Shown: positions 52,551 through 61,832, counted from the stretch's first letter. The stretch is DNA of 64,000 bases from Companilactobacillus halodurans (GCF_009600985.1 NZ_VDFP01000010.1:1-64000), one strand, 5' to 3'. A program made the numbers and translations. The notes: a model not told the origin generated them from the sequence alone.

Positions 52551-52586
52551 AGGGACCTCATCGTAAAAGTTGAGGTTCCTTTTTTT
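52551..52586 (+). terminator. Rho-independent terminator
   Basis: AGGGACCTCA and TGAGGTTCCT pair with one wobble and are followed by T7. Confidence 0.88.
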
Positions 52587-52732
52587 ATACTCTTTAAATT
52601 AAAAAATATCTAATTTAAGATAATTAGTCTAATTTTTGGCTAATCTTATTTGAAGCTGGCTTAAAATTGACAAGGCTATAAACGCCTATTCTTCGGTGAT
52701 TACAAGAATAATTGTTGAAATTTAAAATTAGA

Positions 52733-52761
52733 TTGACATTAAAAAATAATTAGAATATAAT
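52733..52761 (+). promoter_or_regulatory. frl operon promoter
   Basis: TTGACA and TATAAT, both perfect consensus hexamers, are separated by exactly 17 bp. Confidence 0.85.
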
Positions 52762-52772
52762 CCACAATATAA

Positions 52773-52792
52773 ATAACGTTATATAACGTTAT
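52773..52792. promoter_or_regulatory. GntR operator of the frl operon
   Basis: Two tandem copies of the self-complementary decamer ATAACGTTAT lie just after the predicted transcription start, where a bound repressor would block transcription. A related site is inside the operon at 56624-56643. Confidence 0.7.
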
Positions 52793-52817
52793 GTTAGTTG
52801 GAAGGGAGATTTAAAGT

Positions 52818-53627
52818 ATGAAAAAAAGGTTTTGGTATCTTGGTTCTATTTTATTGGTAATGTTAGTTTTCATGACAGCCTGTGGAAGCAATTCAAATAG
52901 CAGCAGTTCATCATTAAAGAAGATTCAAAATAAAGGTACTTTAACGGTCGGAATGATCAGTTCCAATCCACCATATGAATATCAAGTTAATAAAGATGGC
53001 AAGCAAGAGACTAAAGGTGCCGATGTTAAATTGATTAAAAAGATTGCGAAAAAACTAGGCGTTAAATATAAAATCAAAACAATGGATATGGATGGCCTCT
53101 TGCCAGCAGTTCAATCTGGAAAGGTTGATATGTTGGTAACTTCCTTAAGTCCTACAGCAGAACGTAAGAAAGGTGCAACATTTTCAAAAGTTTATTTCCG
53201 TAGTACGAATACTTTGGTAGTTAGGAAGAGTGATTTGAATAAATATAATAAGAACATTAATAATTTATCCGAGTCTAGTATTGCCGTCGTTAATAACTCT
53301 ACGCAGCAGCCAATGATTGAAAAGAAGTTCCCCAATGCAAAATTGACGAAATTCTCAAAAGTAACGGATTTAGCTTTAGCACTCAATAATAACAAGGTGG
53401 ATGCTTTTTCAATCGATGTACCAACGGCTACTATTCCTCTACGACAAAATCCGAAATTGGCCATGACTAGTTGGCGTCATAAAGATGCAAGCTCAGGAGC
53501 TGCGGTGGCAATGTCAAAGAGCACTACAAAGGATTTAATCAAGAAAGTCAATCAGGTCGTTTCCAGTAACAAATCGAATTATGAAAAATGGGTTCAACAA
53601 GCTGCCAAAAACGTACCTACCAATTAG
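52818..53627 (+). CDS. Amino-acid-type ABC substrate-binding lipoprotein
   Basis: 269 residues with a signal peptide and lipobox MTAC (Cys22). It has the polar amino acid-binding fold (TLTVGMISSNPPYEYQ; DVKLIKKIAKKLG; DMDGLLPAVQSGKVDMLVTSLS). It captures a substrate outside the cell for the permease and ATPase encoded next. The downstream kinase and deglycase suggest an Amadori product such as fructoselysine rather than a free amino acid. Known frl operons often use other transporter types, so this is an inference from context. Confidence 0.9.
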   Translation: MKKRFWYLGSILLVMLVFMTACGSNSNSSSSSLKKIQNKGTLTVGMISSNPPYEYQVNKDGKQETKGADVKLIKKIAKKLGVKYKIKTMDMDGLLPAVQSGKVDMLVTSLSPTAERKKGATFSKVYFRSTNTLVVRKSDLNKYNKNINNLSESSIAVVNNSTQQPMIEKKFPNAKLTKFSKVTDLALALNNNKVDAFSIDVPTATIPLRQNPKLAMTSWRHKDASSGAAVAMSKSTTKDLIKKVNQVVSSNKSNYEKWVQQAAKNVPTN

Positions 53628-53651
53628 ACAGCTAAGCGAGGTGTATCAATT

Positions 53652-54314
53652 ATGGGTAATTATTCATTTTTAGGAAACTATTGGCAATTATTCGTTAGAG
53701 GCGTTGTAGTCACGGTTGAATTAGCCATCATTTCAATTATTTTAGGTTTTCTCTTAGGAATTATCTTGGCGATTATGAAACGTTCAAAAATTTGGATTAT
53801 CTCATTATTAGCTAAAGCATATATTGGATTCATCAGAGATACGCCACTATTGATTCAAATTTACATTGTTTATATTGGCCTACCAATCGTCACAGGATTA
53901 CAAATTCCAGATTTTATGACTGGAGTCGTGGTTCTAACACTTTACTCAGCAGCCTATATAGCAGAAATCATTCGTTCTGGAATCGAATCATTGCCAATCG
54001 GTCAAATGGAAGCATCCCTTAGTTTAGGAATGTCTCAATGGCAGACGATGAAAGATATTATCCTACCTCAAGCTTTCAAAAATATTTTGCCAGCTTTAGG
54101 AAATCAATTTATTGGTAACGTCAAAGATTCGTCATTGGTTTCAGTCTTAGGAATTGCTGATTTAATGTTTGAAGCACAAACCGTCAGAGGGTCAACAGCC
54201 TTAGGATTGGAGCCAATGATTGTCGCATCATTATTATATTTAGCTTTAACTTGGAGCTTGAATCGAGTTTTGAGCATGATTGAAAGGAGGATGAAGGTCA
54301 GTGATCGAACTTAA
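53652..54314 (+). CDS. Amino-acid-type ABC permease
   Basis: 220 residues with five or six membrane segments. The His/Glu/Gln/Arg-type permease motif [21 protein letters not shown] and the EAA loop [21 protein letters not shown] are clear. A single permease gene means the channel is a homodimer. It overlaps the ATPase gene by 14 bp. Confidence 0.92.
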   Translation: MGNYSFLGNYWQLFVRGVVVTVELAIISIILGFLLGIILAIMKRSKIWIISLLAKAYIGFIRDTPLLIQIYIVYIGLPIVTGLQIPDFMTGVVVLTLYSAAYIAEIIRSGIESLPIGQMEASLSLGMSQWQTMKDIILPQAFKNILPALGNQFIGNVKDSSLVSVLGIADLMFEAQTVRGSTALGLEPMIVASLLYLALTWSLNRVLSMIERRMKVSDRT

Positions 54315-55035
54315 ACATTTAAACAAATCATATGGAAGCAATGCAGTCTTAAAAGATATTAATCTAAAAATTAATGATGGTGAAGTGGTTGTAATTATCG
54401 GACCATCAGGATCAGGCAAGAGTACTTTATTACGGTGCTTGAATTTGTTGGAACAACCGACTAGTGGCGAGGTTCTAGTAAATGGTCAGTCGGTATCTGG
54501 GAAAATCAAACCAGAAATTGTCAGAAAAACGAGAGAAAACATCGGCATGGTTTTTCAACACTTCAATCTTTTTCCACATTATACAGTTTTGAATAATATC
54601 ATCCATGCACCAATGGTCGTAAAAAAGCAAAGCAAAGAACAAGCAGTTGAGAAAGCAAAAGAGCTTTTGCAAAAAGTAGATTTAGTGAATAAAATCGATG
54701 CTTATCCTTCATCCCTATCAGGTGGACAAGAACAAAGAATTGCAATTGCTCGAGCATTAGCTATGGAACCTGATACTTTGCTCTTTGATGAGCCAACTTC
54801 AGCTCTTGATCCAGAAATGGTCGAAGAAGTTCTAGAAGTTATGAAAGGTTTGACTAAAACTGGAATGACCATGGTAGTTGTCACGCATGAAATGGGGTTT
54901 GCGCGTCAAGTTGGCGATAGAGTGATTTTTGTAAATGATGGCAAAATCCTAGAAGACGACACGCCTGAGAAAGTTTTTAATTCACCTAAAAATCCTCGGA
55001 CACAGGATTTTCTTTCTAAAATTTTGTATACTTAA
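54301..55035 (+). CDS. Amino-acid-type ABC ATPase
   Basis: 244 residues from a GTG start with AAGGAGG upstream. Walker A is GPSGSGKST, the Q-loop is [15 protein letters not shown], the signature is [15 protein letters not shown], Walker B is [12 protein letters not shown], and the H-loop is VVTHEMGFA. All match the polar amino-acid uptake subfamily (GlnQ-like). Confidence 0.94.
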   Translation: MIELKHLNKSYGSNAVLKDINLKINDGEVVVIIGPSGSGKSTLLRCLNLLEQPTSGEVLVNGQSVSGKIKPEIVRKTRENIGMVFQHFNLFPHYTVLNNIIHAPMVVKKQSKEQAVEKAKELLQKVDLVNKIDAYPSSLSGGQEQRIAIARALAMEPDTLLFDEPTSALDPEMVEEVLEVMKGLTKTGMTMVVVTHEMGFARQVGDRVIFVNDGKILEDDTPEKVFNSPKNPRTQDFLSKILYT

Positions 55036-55078
55036 CCGGAATGATTGTGAAAAATATATTAAATAAATGGTGATATAA

Positions 55079-55801
55079 ATGGTTAATAAAGAAAGCATTA
55101 TTCCGTTATACGAACAAGTAAAAAATGAAATAATCAAAAAAATATCTAATGGTATTTATGAAGTAGGAAGTAAAATTCCTGCTGAACACGAATTGGAAAA
55201 AGAGTTTAACACTAGCAGAATTACAATTCGGCGGGCAGTAGATGAATTAGTTGATGAAAATTATTTGACGAAAAAACAAGGCAAAGGGACCTTTGTTAAC
55301 ATTCATAAAGTTAAACGCAATCTATTATCACTGAATAGTTATACGAACTTTATGTTACGAAATCACATTGCTCCATCAATAAAAGTTGTTGATTTGAACT
55401 TTGTAAAAGCTAATTCAAAAATTGCCCATAACTTAGGGATTGAAAAAGATGAAGCTGTTTTAAAAGTTGAACGAGTGATGCATTTTGAAAAGAACAATGA
55501 AGGATATGAAATTGCTTATTATGACGTTTCTAAATATCCGGACTTGAAGACGAAAATTTCTGATAAAACCTCAATAAGTAATTTGTTGAGAAATGATTAC
55601 AGAGTTTTTGAAAATCGGAGTCATCAAATAATTAACGTTACCTTTGCAACAAAAAAAGTTGCTCAATTGATTCACGGTAATTTAGGAATACCGCTATATC
55701 AATTGGAACGCATTGCATATGATGACCAAGATATTCCAATTTATTATTCAGTTATGTATTACGACCCGAATAAAGTCAGCTTTACAGTTGATTCCAAATA
55801 G
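55079..55801 (+). CDS. frlR: GntR/UTRA regulator of the frl operon
   Basis: 240 residues. The winged helix (RITIRRAVDELVDENYLTKKQGKGTFV) is followed by a UTRA effector domain. It is encoded within the operon it probably controls, between the transporter and the kinase. FrlR-type repressors answer to phosphorylated Amadori intermediates. The ATAACGTTAT sites are its likely operators. The gene symbol is by context, not by sequence proof. Confidence 0.85.
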   Translation: MVNKESIIPLYEQVKNEIIKKISNGIYEVGSKIPAEHELEKEFNTSRITIRRAVDELVDENYLTKKQGKGTFVNIHKVKRNLLSLNSYTNFMLRNHIAPSIKVVDLNFVKANSKIAHNLGIEKDEAVLKVERVMHFEKNNEGYEIAYYDVSKYPDLKTKISDKTSISNLLRNDYRVFENRSHQIINVTFATKKVAQLIHGNLGIPLYQLERIAYDDQDIPIYYSVMYYDPNKVSFTVDSK

Positions 55802-55812
55802 AAGGTGAAAAT

Positions 55813-56637
55813 ATGAGAGTGATTGGCGTTGGCGATAATGTAGTAGATATGTATTTAGACCAGAAAAAAATGTATCTTGGAGGGAATGCGCTAAATTTTG
55901 CTAACTTCGCGACTGATTTTGGCATTGAGTCAGCCTTTGTAGACGTGTTTGGAACAGACGAAATTGCTGAATATGCGAAATCTGTTTTAAAAAAATTAAA
56001 TGTTGATTTCTCTCATAGTAAAACGATTATTGGTGAAAATGGCCATTCGCGTGTCACATTGAAGGATAATGATCGCGTTTTTATCGACAGCAATCGTGGG
56101 GGAGTTTTGAAGAACGGCTTAGATTTAAGCCCAGCTGATATTAAATATATTAATCGATTCGATGTGGCCCATTTTAATATCAATGGACAATCAGACCAAT
56201 ACTTGCCAATGATTACTCGAGCACAAGTTGTTTATGATTTTTCAGACTTTTCTGATTTTGAAGCCTATAAAAAAGTTGCTAAGAATATTGATTTAGCCTG
56301 TTTTTCAGTTGGAGATTTAGCAAGGACAACTATTGAAGAAAAGGTTCAAATGTTTCAAAAATTTGAAATGACCGATATTTTGATAACGAGAGGAAACCTT
56401 GGGGCAATTTTTTATCATAATGGGCATGCTTTTGAGCAAGCAGCAAAACAAGTAAAAGCAATCGATACGATGGGTGCAGGGGATGCATTTATCACAGCTT
56501 TTAGTATTGGGTACTTTAGTAATAAAGATATAGACAGTTGTTTAGAAATGGCAACTGATTATGCAGCTAAGCAAGTTCAAAGGGCAGGTTCGTTTGGAAA
56601 TGCTCGAGATTTGCCGCTTAAATATAACGTTATATAA
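55813..56637 (+). CDS. frlD: PfkB-family kinase, fructoselysine 6-kinase type
   Basis: 274 residues of the ribokinase fold, resembling FrlD along its length (GDNVVDMYLDQKKMYLGGNA; NDRVFIDSNRGGV; DTMGAGDAFITAF). Asp224 in DTMGAGDAF is the catalytic base. It phosphorylates an imported Amadori compound at C6. It lies 11 bp after the regulator. The last codons overlap a second ATAACGTTAT operator, so the kinase coding end is also regulatory DNA. Confidence 0.88.
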   Translation: MRVIGVGDNVVDMYLDQKKMYLGGNALNFANFATDFGIESAFVDVFGTDEIAEYAKSVLKKLNVDFSHSKTIIGENGHSRVTLKDNDRVFIDSNRGGVLKNGLDLSPADIKYINRFDVAHFNINGQSDQYLPMITRAQVVYDFSDFSDFEAYKKVAKNIDLACFSVGDLARTTIEEKVQMFQKFEMTDILITRGNLGAIFYHNGHAFEQAAKQVKAIDTMGAGDAFITAFSIGYFSNKDIDSCLEMATDYAAKQVQRAGSFGNARDLPLKYNVI

Positions 56638-56643
56638 CATATT
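56624..56643. promoter_or_regulatory. Internal GntR operator at the frlD stop
   Basis: A perfect ATAACGTTAT (56624-56633) is followed directly by ATAACATATT, which matches seven of ten positions. The arrangement equals the operator at 52773-52792 and spans the frlD stop codon (56635-56637). Confidence 0.6.
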
Positions 56644-56665
56644 ACATATTAGATGGAGGAAGATA

Positions 56666-57658
56666 ATGACTGAATATACATCACAAAAAGATTTAAAAGA
56701 AATGGTAAATAAAATAATGAGTAAGAGTCCTGAATTGGAGAGTATTTTCTTTGTTGGATGTGGAGCATCATTTTCAGAACTTTACGGAGCAACTTATTTT
56801 TTGAAGCAAAATGCTCATAAATTAAAAGTTCAGTCAATCCAAGCTAATGAGTTCAATTATGCAAGACCTAATTTGGCAGATAAAACGGCAGTCGTAGTCG
56901 TTGCATCTTTAAGTGGAACTACTAAAGAATCCGTTAACGCTGTTTCAAATGCTAAAAAATGGGGCTGTCAAACAGTGGCCCTCACTCATCTGGCCGATTC
57001 TTCCTTGACTAAAGATGCTGATTTTACAATCGTACATGCTTTCTTTGAAGACTATGCTTCTAAAGCAGCCAAGCAAAAGGATGCTTTAGGATTTGCAGTG
57101 GAGATTTTGGAAGCTGTCGAAGGATTCAATCAATATCAAAAAATGCTTGATGGATTAAAGGTCGTCGATAGTATTACTAATTTTGCAGCTGACAATGTTA
57201 AAGAATCCGCAAAAGACTTTGGTGAGAAGTATAAAAATGAGAAAACAATTTTTATATTGGCCAGTGGCCCTAATTTTGGAGTTGGCTATTCAACAGCTAA
57301 TTTCATTTTCATGGAAATGCAATGGATTGCAAGTCCAATCTTAGACAGTGGCGAATATTTCCATGGTCCCTTTGAATTGACAGTAAAAGATGCCCCATAT
57401 TTACTATTTATGTCCGATGGCAAGACTCGACACTTGGTTGCCAGAGCTTTAGAGTTTTTCCAAAAATTCGATGCCAAATATACCGTTATCGATGCAAAAG
57501 ATTTCTGGTTGGACAGCAAAATCGATTCTGAAGTAGTCGATTACTTCGATCCTTTAGTTTTGACGGGAGCAATGCGTGTCTATGCTGAAGAATTGAGTAA
57601 AGCTAGAAAGCATCCCTTGAGTAAAAGAAGATATATGTGGAAACTAGAAAATTATTAG
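56666..57658 (+). CDS. frlB: SIS-domain deglycase, fructoselysine-6-phosphate type
   Basis: 330 residues from the ATG at 56666 with GGAGGAAG upstream. An in-frame ATG at 56561 lies within frlD and lacks such a site. It has two sugar-isomerase domains (FFVGCGASFSELYG; VVVASLSGTTKES; ILASGPNFG), then SGEYFHGPFEL as in FrlB/GlmS-like enzymes. It splits the 6-phospho-Amadori compound to glucose-6-phosphate and the amine. Glucoselysine- or other Amadori-specific homologues are alternatives. Confidence 0.88.
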   Translation: MTEYTSQKDLKEMVNKIMSKSPELESIFFVGCGASFSELYGATYFLKQNAHKLKVQSIQANEFNYARPNLADKTAVVVVASLSGTTKESVNAVSNAKKWGCQTVALTHLADSSLTKDADFTIVHAFFEDYASKAAKQKDALGFAVEILEAVEGFNQYQKMLDGLKVVDSITNFAADNVKESAKDFGEKYKNEKTIFILASGPNFGVGYSTANFIFMEMQWIASPILDSGEYFHGPFELTVKDAPYLLFMSDGKTRHLVARALEFFQKFDAKYTVIDAKDFWLDSKIDSEVVDYFDPLVLTGAMRVYAEELSKARKHPLSKRRYMWKLENY

Positions 57659-57665
57659 AAGTACA

Positions 57666-57711
57666 AAAATAGCCTTGTCCAAATTTTATTTGAGCAAGGC
57701 TATTAATTTTA
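57666..57711. terminator. Bidirectional terminator
   Basis: ATAGCCTTG and CAAGGCTAT pair between convergent genes, with A/T-rich flanks on both sides. Confidence 0.88.
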
Positions 57712-58326
57712 GTCAGCTTTAGGTTTATCATCATTTTTCAAGAAAGGATTCTGTTTCAAAACAGAAGTGTAAAAGTTTATCTCCACAAAAACATCTTGCA
57801 GGCGTTTAGCAAAATGCTCGCTATTTAAAACATCCATTTGTAAATCACCATGTTCAGTGAAGTTCTTGTCAGCATCCCACAACAAGGCTGGAGTGGGCAA
57901 GACAATCATTTTGAGCATTTGCAAAATTGGTACGATTGATCGAGCAGCCAATGTGCCGCCGTCGCTGTAATGTGAATAGGCAATGATTTGAACTGGTTTG
58001 CGACTAACTTCTGGACCTACTAAATCAAAAGCATTTTTTAATCCTCCAGGAAGAGCATGGTCATATTCTGGAGTCAAAATAAGATAACCATCTTGTTGCT
58101 TTAATGTAGCTAGCCATTCGCTTTCATTACTATTTAAATCTTGAATAGGTTCTTCTAAGGGAGTTTCCTCATGGTCATAAAGTGGCAAAGGATAGTCACG
58201 CAATTTAATCCAAGTATATTTAACGTCAGCATTACTTTGAATATTATTTTGCAAATATTTAAAAATGCGCCCACCTAAAGAATGCTTGCGGGTCGTTCCT
58301 AAAATGACACCAATTTTAATTCCCAT
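57709..58326 (-). CDS. NADPH-dependent FMN reductase family protein
   Basis: 205 residues of the flavodoxin-like fold. GTTRKHSLGGRI binds FMN phosphate, and TPEYDHALPGGLKNAFD is the family signature (usually TPEYNHSIPG). Such enzymes reduce quinones, azo compounds or FMN. It is monocistronic, with the promoter between 58327 and 58500 and the terminator shared with frlB. Confidence 0.9.
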   Translation of the reverse strand: MGIKIGVILGTTRKHSLGGRIFKYLQNNIQSNADVKYTWIKLRDYPLPLYDHEETPLEEPIQDLNSNESEWLATLKQQDGYLILTPEYDHALPGGLKNAFDLVGPEVSRKPVQIIAYSHYSDGGTLAARSIVPILQMLKMIVLPTPALLWDADKNFTEHGDLQMDVLNSEHFAKRLQDVFVEINFYTSVLKQNPFLKNDDKPKAD

Positions 58327-58485
58327 TTTATCTGCCTCACATTTATATTTAACAAGATTATCGTATCGCTAGACAGATTGTAAAACAAATGAAAGACTTA
58401 AAAAAAGAATCCCAATAATATTTTGGTATCTAGATTCAAAATGTTATAAGATATAATCGATTAGAAAGATAATCACCATAATACA

Positions 58486-58503
58486 AATTGGTGCGACCCA
58501 GTT
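58486..58503. promoter_or_regulatory. GntR operator 1 (phosphoketolase regulon)
   Basis: AATTGG-TGCGAC-CCAGTT lies about 20 bp before the GntR start. It resembles the site at 59263, giving a shared form AAYTGG-N6-CCARTT. Confidence 0.6.
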
Positions 58504-58522
58504 AGAAAATGAGGAATATAAA

Positions 58523-59251
58523 ATGGCTGATTTAGTTTATCAAAGAATCATCACATCATTGAAAAAGGCAATCGACGCCGGAGAATTTACGGACATGCGC
58601 TTGCCGGACGAAAGGTCTCTAGCTCAAAGCTACAGCGTAAGCAGAAGTTCCATTAAACGTGCTTTAGGGTTGATGGCTGACCAAGGTATCATCTTCAAAA
58701 AAAGAGGCTCCGGAACCTTCGTTAATCCGCTATATTTGAAGCAAGATTCATATTTTAATTATAGTGGAAAGAATTTAGGTATCACTGACAGTTTCAAATC
58801 TAATGGACAAAAGCCAGGTATCAAAGTAATGAGCTTTGATGTAATCCATCCTGACAAAGACTTACAAGGCAATCTTTTCCTAAAGCCAACGGAATTCGTC
58901 TATGCTTTCAAGAGATTGCGGTTATTAGACGATATTCCTTTTATGATTGAAACTGGTTACATCCCTATCAAACTAGCTCCTGAGCTATCTGAGCAAATTG
59001 CTTCCGATTCTATCTTTAATTATGTAGAGTCTGAGTTGGGAAAAGAGGTCAACAAAACTTACTTGACGATTTCGGCAGCTCCATCTGATCAAGAAGGCAA
59101 GGACTTATTGCATTTAGCTGAAAATGAACCAGTTGGCTTAATGGAAGGTATTTTCTTCTTGGACGATGGAACGCCATTCGAGTTTTCAACTATGAAGCTG
59201 CATTATAAATATTTTAAGTATGATTCGTTCGTTGACCTAGCAAGTAAGTAA
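58523..59251 (+). CDS. GntR/UTRA-family regulator
   Basis: 242 residues. The winged helix is at about 1-70 (SVSRSSIKRALGLMADQGIIFKKRGSGTFV) and the UTRA domain at about 95-235. It is transcribed toward the phosphoketolase gene. Nearly identical operator-like palindromes lie before it and before the phosphoketolase, so it probably controls both. The effector may be a pentose or acetyl phosphate, which is a guess. Confidence 0.88.
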   Translation: MADLVYQRIITSLKKAIDAGEFTDMRLPDERSLAQSYSVSRSSIKRALGLMADQGIIFKKRGSGTFVNPLYLKQDSYFNYSGKNLGITDSFKSNGQKPGIKVMSFDVIHPDKDLQGNLFLKPTEFVYAFKRLRLLDDIPFMIETGYIPIKLAPELSEQIASDSIFNYVESELGKEVNKTYLTISAAPSDQEGKDLLHLAENEPVGLMEGIFFLDDGTPFEFSTMKLHYKYFKYDSFVDLASK

Positions 59252-59262
59252 CTGCTTACAAT

Positions 59263-59280
59263 AATTGGGACGAACCAATT
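59263..59280. promoter_or_regulatory. GntR operator 2 (before phosphoketolase)
   Basis: AATTGG-GACGAA-CCAATT is an inverted repeat with perfect six-base arms, about 75 bp before the phosphoketolase start. Confidence 0.65.
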
Positions 59281-59352
59281 TATTAAATGGTTGACTTTTA
59301 AACTTTCTCTAGTTATCATAATAGTTGTAAATACATAAGGAGTGTGCTGGTA

Positions 59353-61707
59353 ATGACAGATTACTCATCAAAAGAATATTTCAATTTAGTAGATAAATAT
59401 TGGCAAGCAGCTAATTACATCTCTGTTGGTCAATTATATTTAAAAGATAATCCTTTATTAAGACGTGAATTAAAGCCCGAAGACGTTAAGGTTCACCCAA
59501 TTGGACACTGGGGAACTATCGCTGGTCAAAACTTTATTTATGCTCATTTGAACCGTGCTATCAATAAGTATGGTCTCAAGATGTTCTATATCGAAGGACC
59601 CGGTCATGGTGGTCAAGTTATGGTTTCTAACTCATATCTTGACGGTAGTTATACTGAAATTTATCCAGAAATTACACAAGATACTAAGGGTATGCAAAAA
59701 TTGTTCAAGCAATTCTCATTCCCTGGTGGTGTTGCTTCTCACGCCGCTCCTGAAACTCCAGGATCAATGCATGAAGGTGGAGAATTAGGTTATTCTCTAT
59801 CACATGGTGTCGGAGCAATCCTTGACAATCCTGATGAAATCGCCGCAGTTGTTATTGGTGATGGTGAATCTGAAACTGGCCCATTGGCTGCTTCATGGTT
59901 CTCAAATGTCTTCATCAACCCAGTTGATGATGGTGCCGTATTGCCAATCTTAAACCTCAATGGATTCAAGATTTCTAACCCTACAATCTTGTCACGTAAG
60001 AGTGATGAAGAATTGACTGAATACTTCAAAGGTATGGGTTGGGATCCAATGTTCGTTGAAGGAACAGATCCAGAAAAGATGCACCCAGAAATGGCTAAGA
60101 CCGTTGATAGTGCTATCGAAAAGATTCAATCAATTCAAACAGAAGCTAGAAAGCACTCTGCAGAAGATGCTAAGATGCCACATTGGCCTGTAATCATCTT
60201 CCGTGCACCTAAAGGCTGGACAGGTCCTAAGACTTGGGATGGCGAACCTATCGAAGGCTCATTTAGAGCTCACCAAATTCCAATTCCTGTTGACCAAAAT
60301 GATATGGAACACGCCGACAAATTAGTCGAATGGATGAAGTCATATAAGCCTGACGAATTATTTGACGAAAATGGTAAATTGAAGTCAGACATCGCTGCTA
60401 TTATCCCTAAGGGACAAAGCAGAATGGCTATGAACCCAATCGTTAATGGTGGGGTCGATCCTAAGCCATTGAACTTGCCTGATTATAAGAATTACGCTTT
60501 GAAATTTGACAAGCGTGGCGATAAGAACGCTCAAGATATGATTGAATTAGGTAAATATCTTGGTGACGTCATCAAGAAGAATCCAACAAACTTTAGATTG
60601 TTTGGTCCTGATGAAACAATGTCAAATCGCTTGTATGGTGCCTTTGATGCTAGTCCTCGTCAATGGATGGAATCTGTTCACGAACCAAATGACCAATTTG
60701 AAGCACCAGCAGGTCGCATCATTGATTCACAACTTTCAGAACATCAAGCTGAAGGATTCAACGAAGGCTATGCACTAACAGGTCGTCACGGAATCTTTGC
60801 CAGTTATGAAGCCTTCTTGAGAGTTGTCGACTCAATGTTGACACAACACTTCAAGTGGTTGAGAAAAGCTAATGAGTTGAAATGGAGAAACAAATACCCA
60901 TCACTCAATGTTATTGCTACATCAACTGCTTTCCAACAAGACCACAACGGATACACTCACCAAGATCCTGGTATCATCACGCACTTAGCTGAAAAGAAGC
61001 CAGAATACATCCGTGAGTACTTCCCAGCTGACACAAACTCATTGTTAGCTGTTATGCCTAAGATTTTAAATGACCAAGAAAAAATCAACTTGTTGGTCAC
61101 ATCTAAGCAACCAAGACCTCAATTTTACTCAATTGAGGAAGGTGAAGAATTAGCTGAAAAGGGACTTAAGGTAATCGATTGGGCCTCAAACGACAATGGG
61201 GATCCAGACATCGTCATCGCCGCAGCCGGAACAGAACCAAACCTTGAATCATTAGCAGCTATCAGTATCTTAAGAAAAGAAAAACCAGAACTTAAGATTA
61301 GATTCGTTAACGTTGTAGATCTATTGAAGTTAAGATCACCAGAAGTAGACCCAAGAGGTTTAACTGATGAACAATTCAATGAAATCTTCACCGTTGACAG
61401 ACCAGTACTATTCGCCTTCCATGGTTTTGAAGACATCATCAAAGATATCTTCTTCGACCGTGACAATCACAACCTATTCGTCCATGGCTACCGTGAAAAT
61501 GGTGACATCACAACACCATTTGATATGCGTGTAGTAAATGAAATGGACAGATTCCACCTAGCAGAAGAAGCTGCAGAAGCAGTACAAGGCGACGCAGCCA
61601 ATGACTTTGCCGATAAGATGGAAGAAGAAGTGGATAAACACAATAAGTATATCCGCGAATATGGTGACGATTTGCCAGAAGTTAGAAATTGGAAGTGGGA
61701 AAACTAG
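59353..61707 (+). CDS. xpkA: Phosphoketolase
   Basis: 784 residues of the thiamine-diphosphate enzyme that splits xylulose-5-phosphate (and often fructose-6-phosphate) to acetyl phosphate and a shorter sugar phosphate, central to heterofermentative sugar use. Blocks visible are [15 protein letters not shown], the ThDP-binding [14 protein letters not shown], and [13 protein letters not shown] start at the ATG at 59353 ([10 protein letters not shown]), with AAGGAG upstream; the GTG at 59344 is too close. Its TAG stop is fused to repeat C6. Codon use is typical of a strongly expressed gene. Confidence 0.95.
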   Translation: MTDYSSKEYFNLVDKYWQAANYISVGQLYLKDNPLLRRELKPEDVKVHPIGHWGTIAGQNFIYAHLNRAINKYGLKMFYIEGPGHGGQVMVSNSYLDGSYTEIYPEITQDTKGMQKLFKQFSFPGGVASHAAPETPGSMHEGGELGYSLSHGVGAILDNPDEIAAVVIGDGESETGPLAASWFSNVFINPVDDGAVLPILNLNGFKISNPTILSRKSDEELTEYFKGMGWDPMFVEGTDPEKMHPEMAKTVDSAIEKIQSIQTEARKHSAEDAKMPHWPVIIFRAPKGWTGPKTWDGEPIEGSFRAHQIPIPVDQNDMEHADKLVEWMKSYKPDELFDENGKLKSDIAAIIPKGQSRMAMNPIVNGGVDPKPLNLPDYKNYALKFDKRGDKNAQDMIELGKYLGDVIKKNPTNFRLFGPDETMSNRLYGAFDASPRQWMESVHEPNDQFEAPAGRIIDSQLSEHQAEGFNEGYALTGRHGIFASYEAFLRVVDSMLTQHFKWLRKANELKWRNKYPSLNVIATSTAFQQDHNGYTHQDPGIITHLAEKKPEYIREYFPADTNSLLAVMPKILNDQEKINLLVTSKQPRPQFYSIEEGEELAEKGLKVIDWASNDNGDPDIVIAAAGTEPNLESLAAISILRKEKPELKIRFVNVVDLLKLRSPEVDPRGLTDEQFNEIFTVDRPVLFAFHGFEDIIKDIFFDRDNHNLFVHGYRENGDITTPFDMRVVNEMDRFHLAEEAAEAVQGDAANDFADKMEEEVDKHNKYIREYGDDLPEVRNWKWEN

Positions 61708-61832
61708 AGAGCGCAACAGGGGCGCCCAGCCCACGAGGATTAAGACCAATATCTCAGGTGGTTGCGAAGCAACCGCCAGAGATATTAGACTTAACCGGAA
61801 TGGGTTGCCCCTGTGGAGCTCGTTTCCACTAT
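61707..61832 (+). repeat. Structured repeat family C, copy 6
   Basis: Begins with the G of the phosphoketolase stop (TAGAGAGCG). It has the GGGGC/GCCCC-type outer stem, but its upper stem is quite different in sequence (AATATCTC with GAGATATT; GGTTGC with GCAACC) while remaining fully paired. The tail motif ACCAATGGTTAT is at 61842. Confidence 0.85.

Larger units (their letters stand above)
52293..52817. other. Intergenic stretch with a tiny gene and stacked hairpins
   Basis: It holds the terminator of the hydrolase gene, a 20-codon gene with a perfect ribosome-binding site, two following hairpins, then about 140 bp of AT-rich sequence and the frl promoter-operator. Confidence 0.6.

Noticed and set aside
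52425-52586. A T-box or attenuator leader for the downstream ABC operon
   Set aside because: The transcript ends at a terminator 150 bp before the frl promoter, which is itself a perfect consensus. The peptide has no run of one regulated amino acid and there is no T-box sequence.
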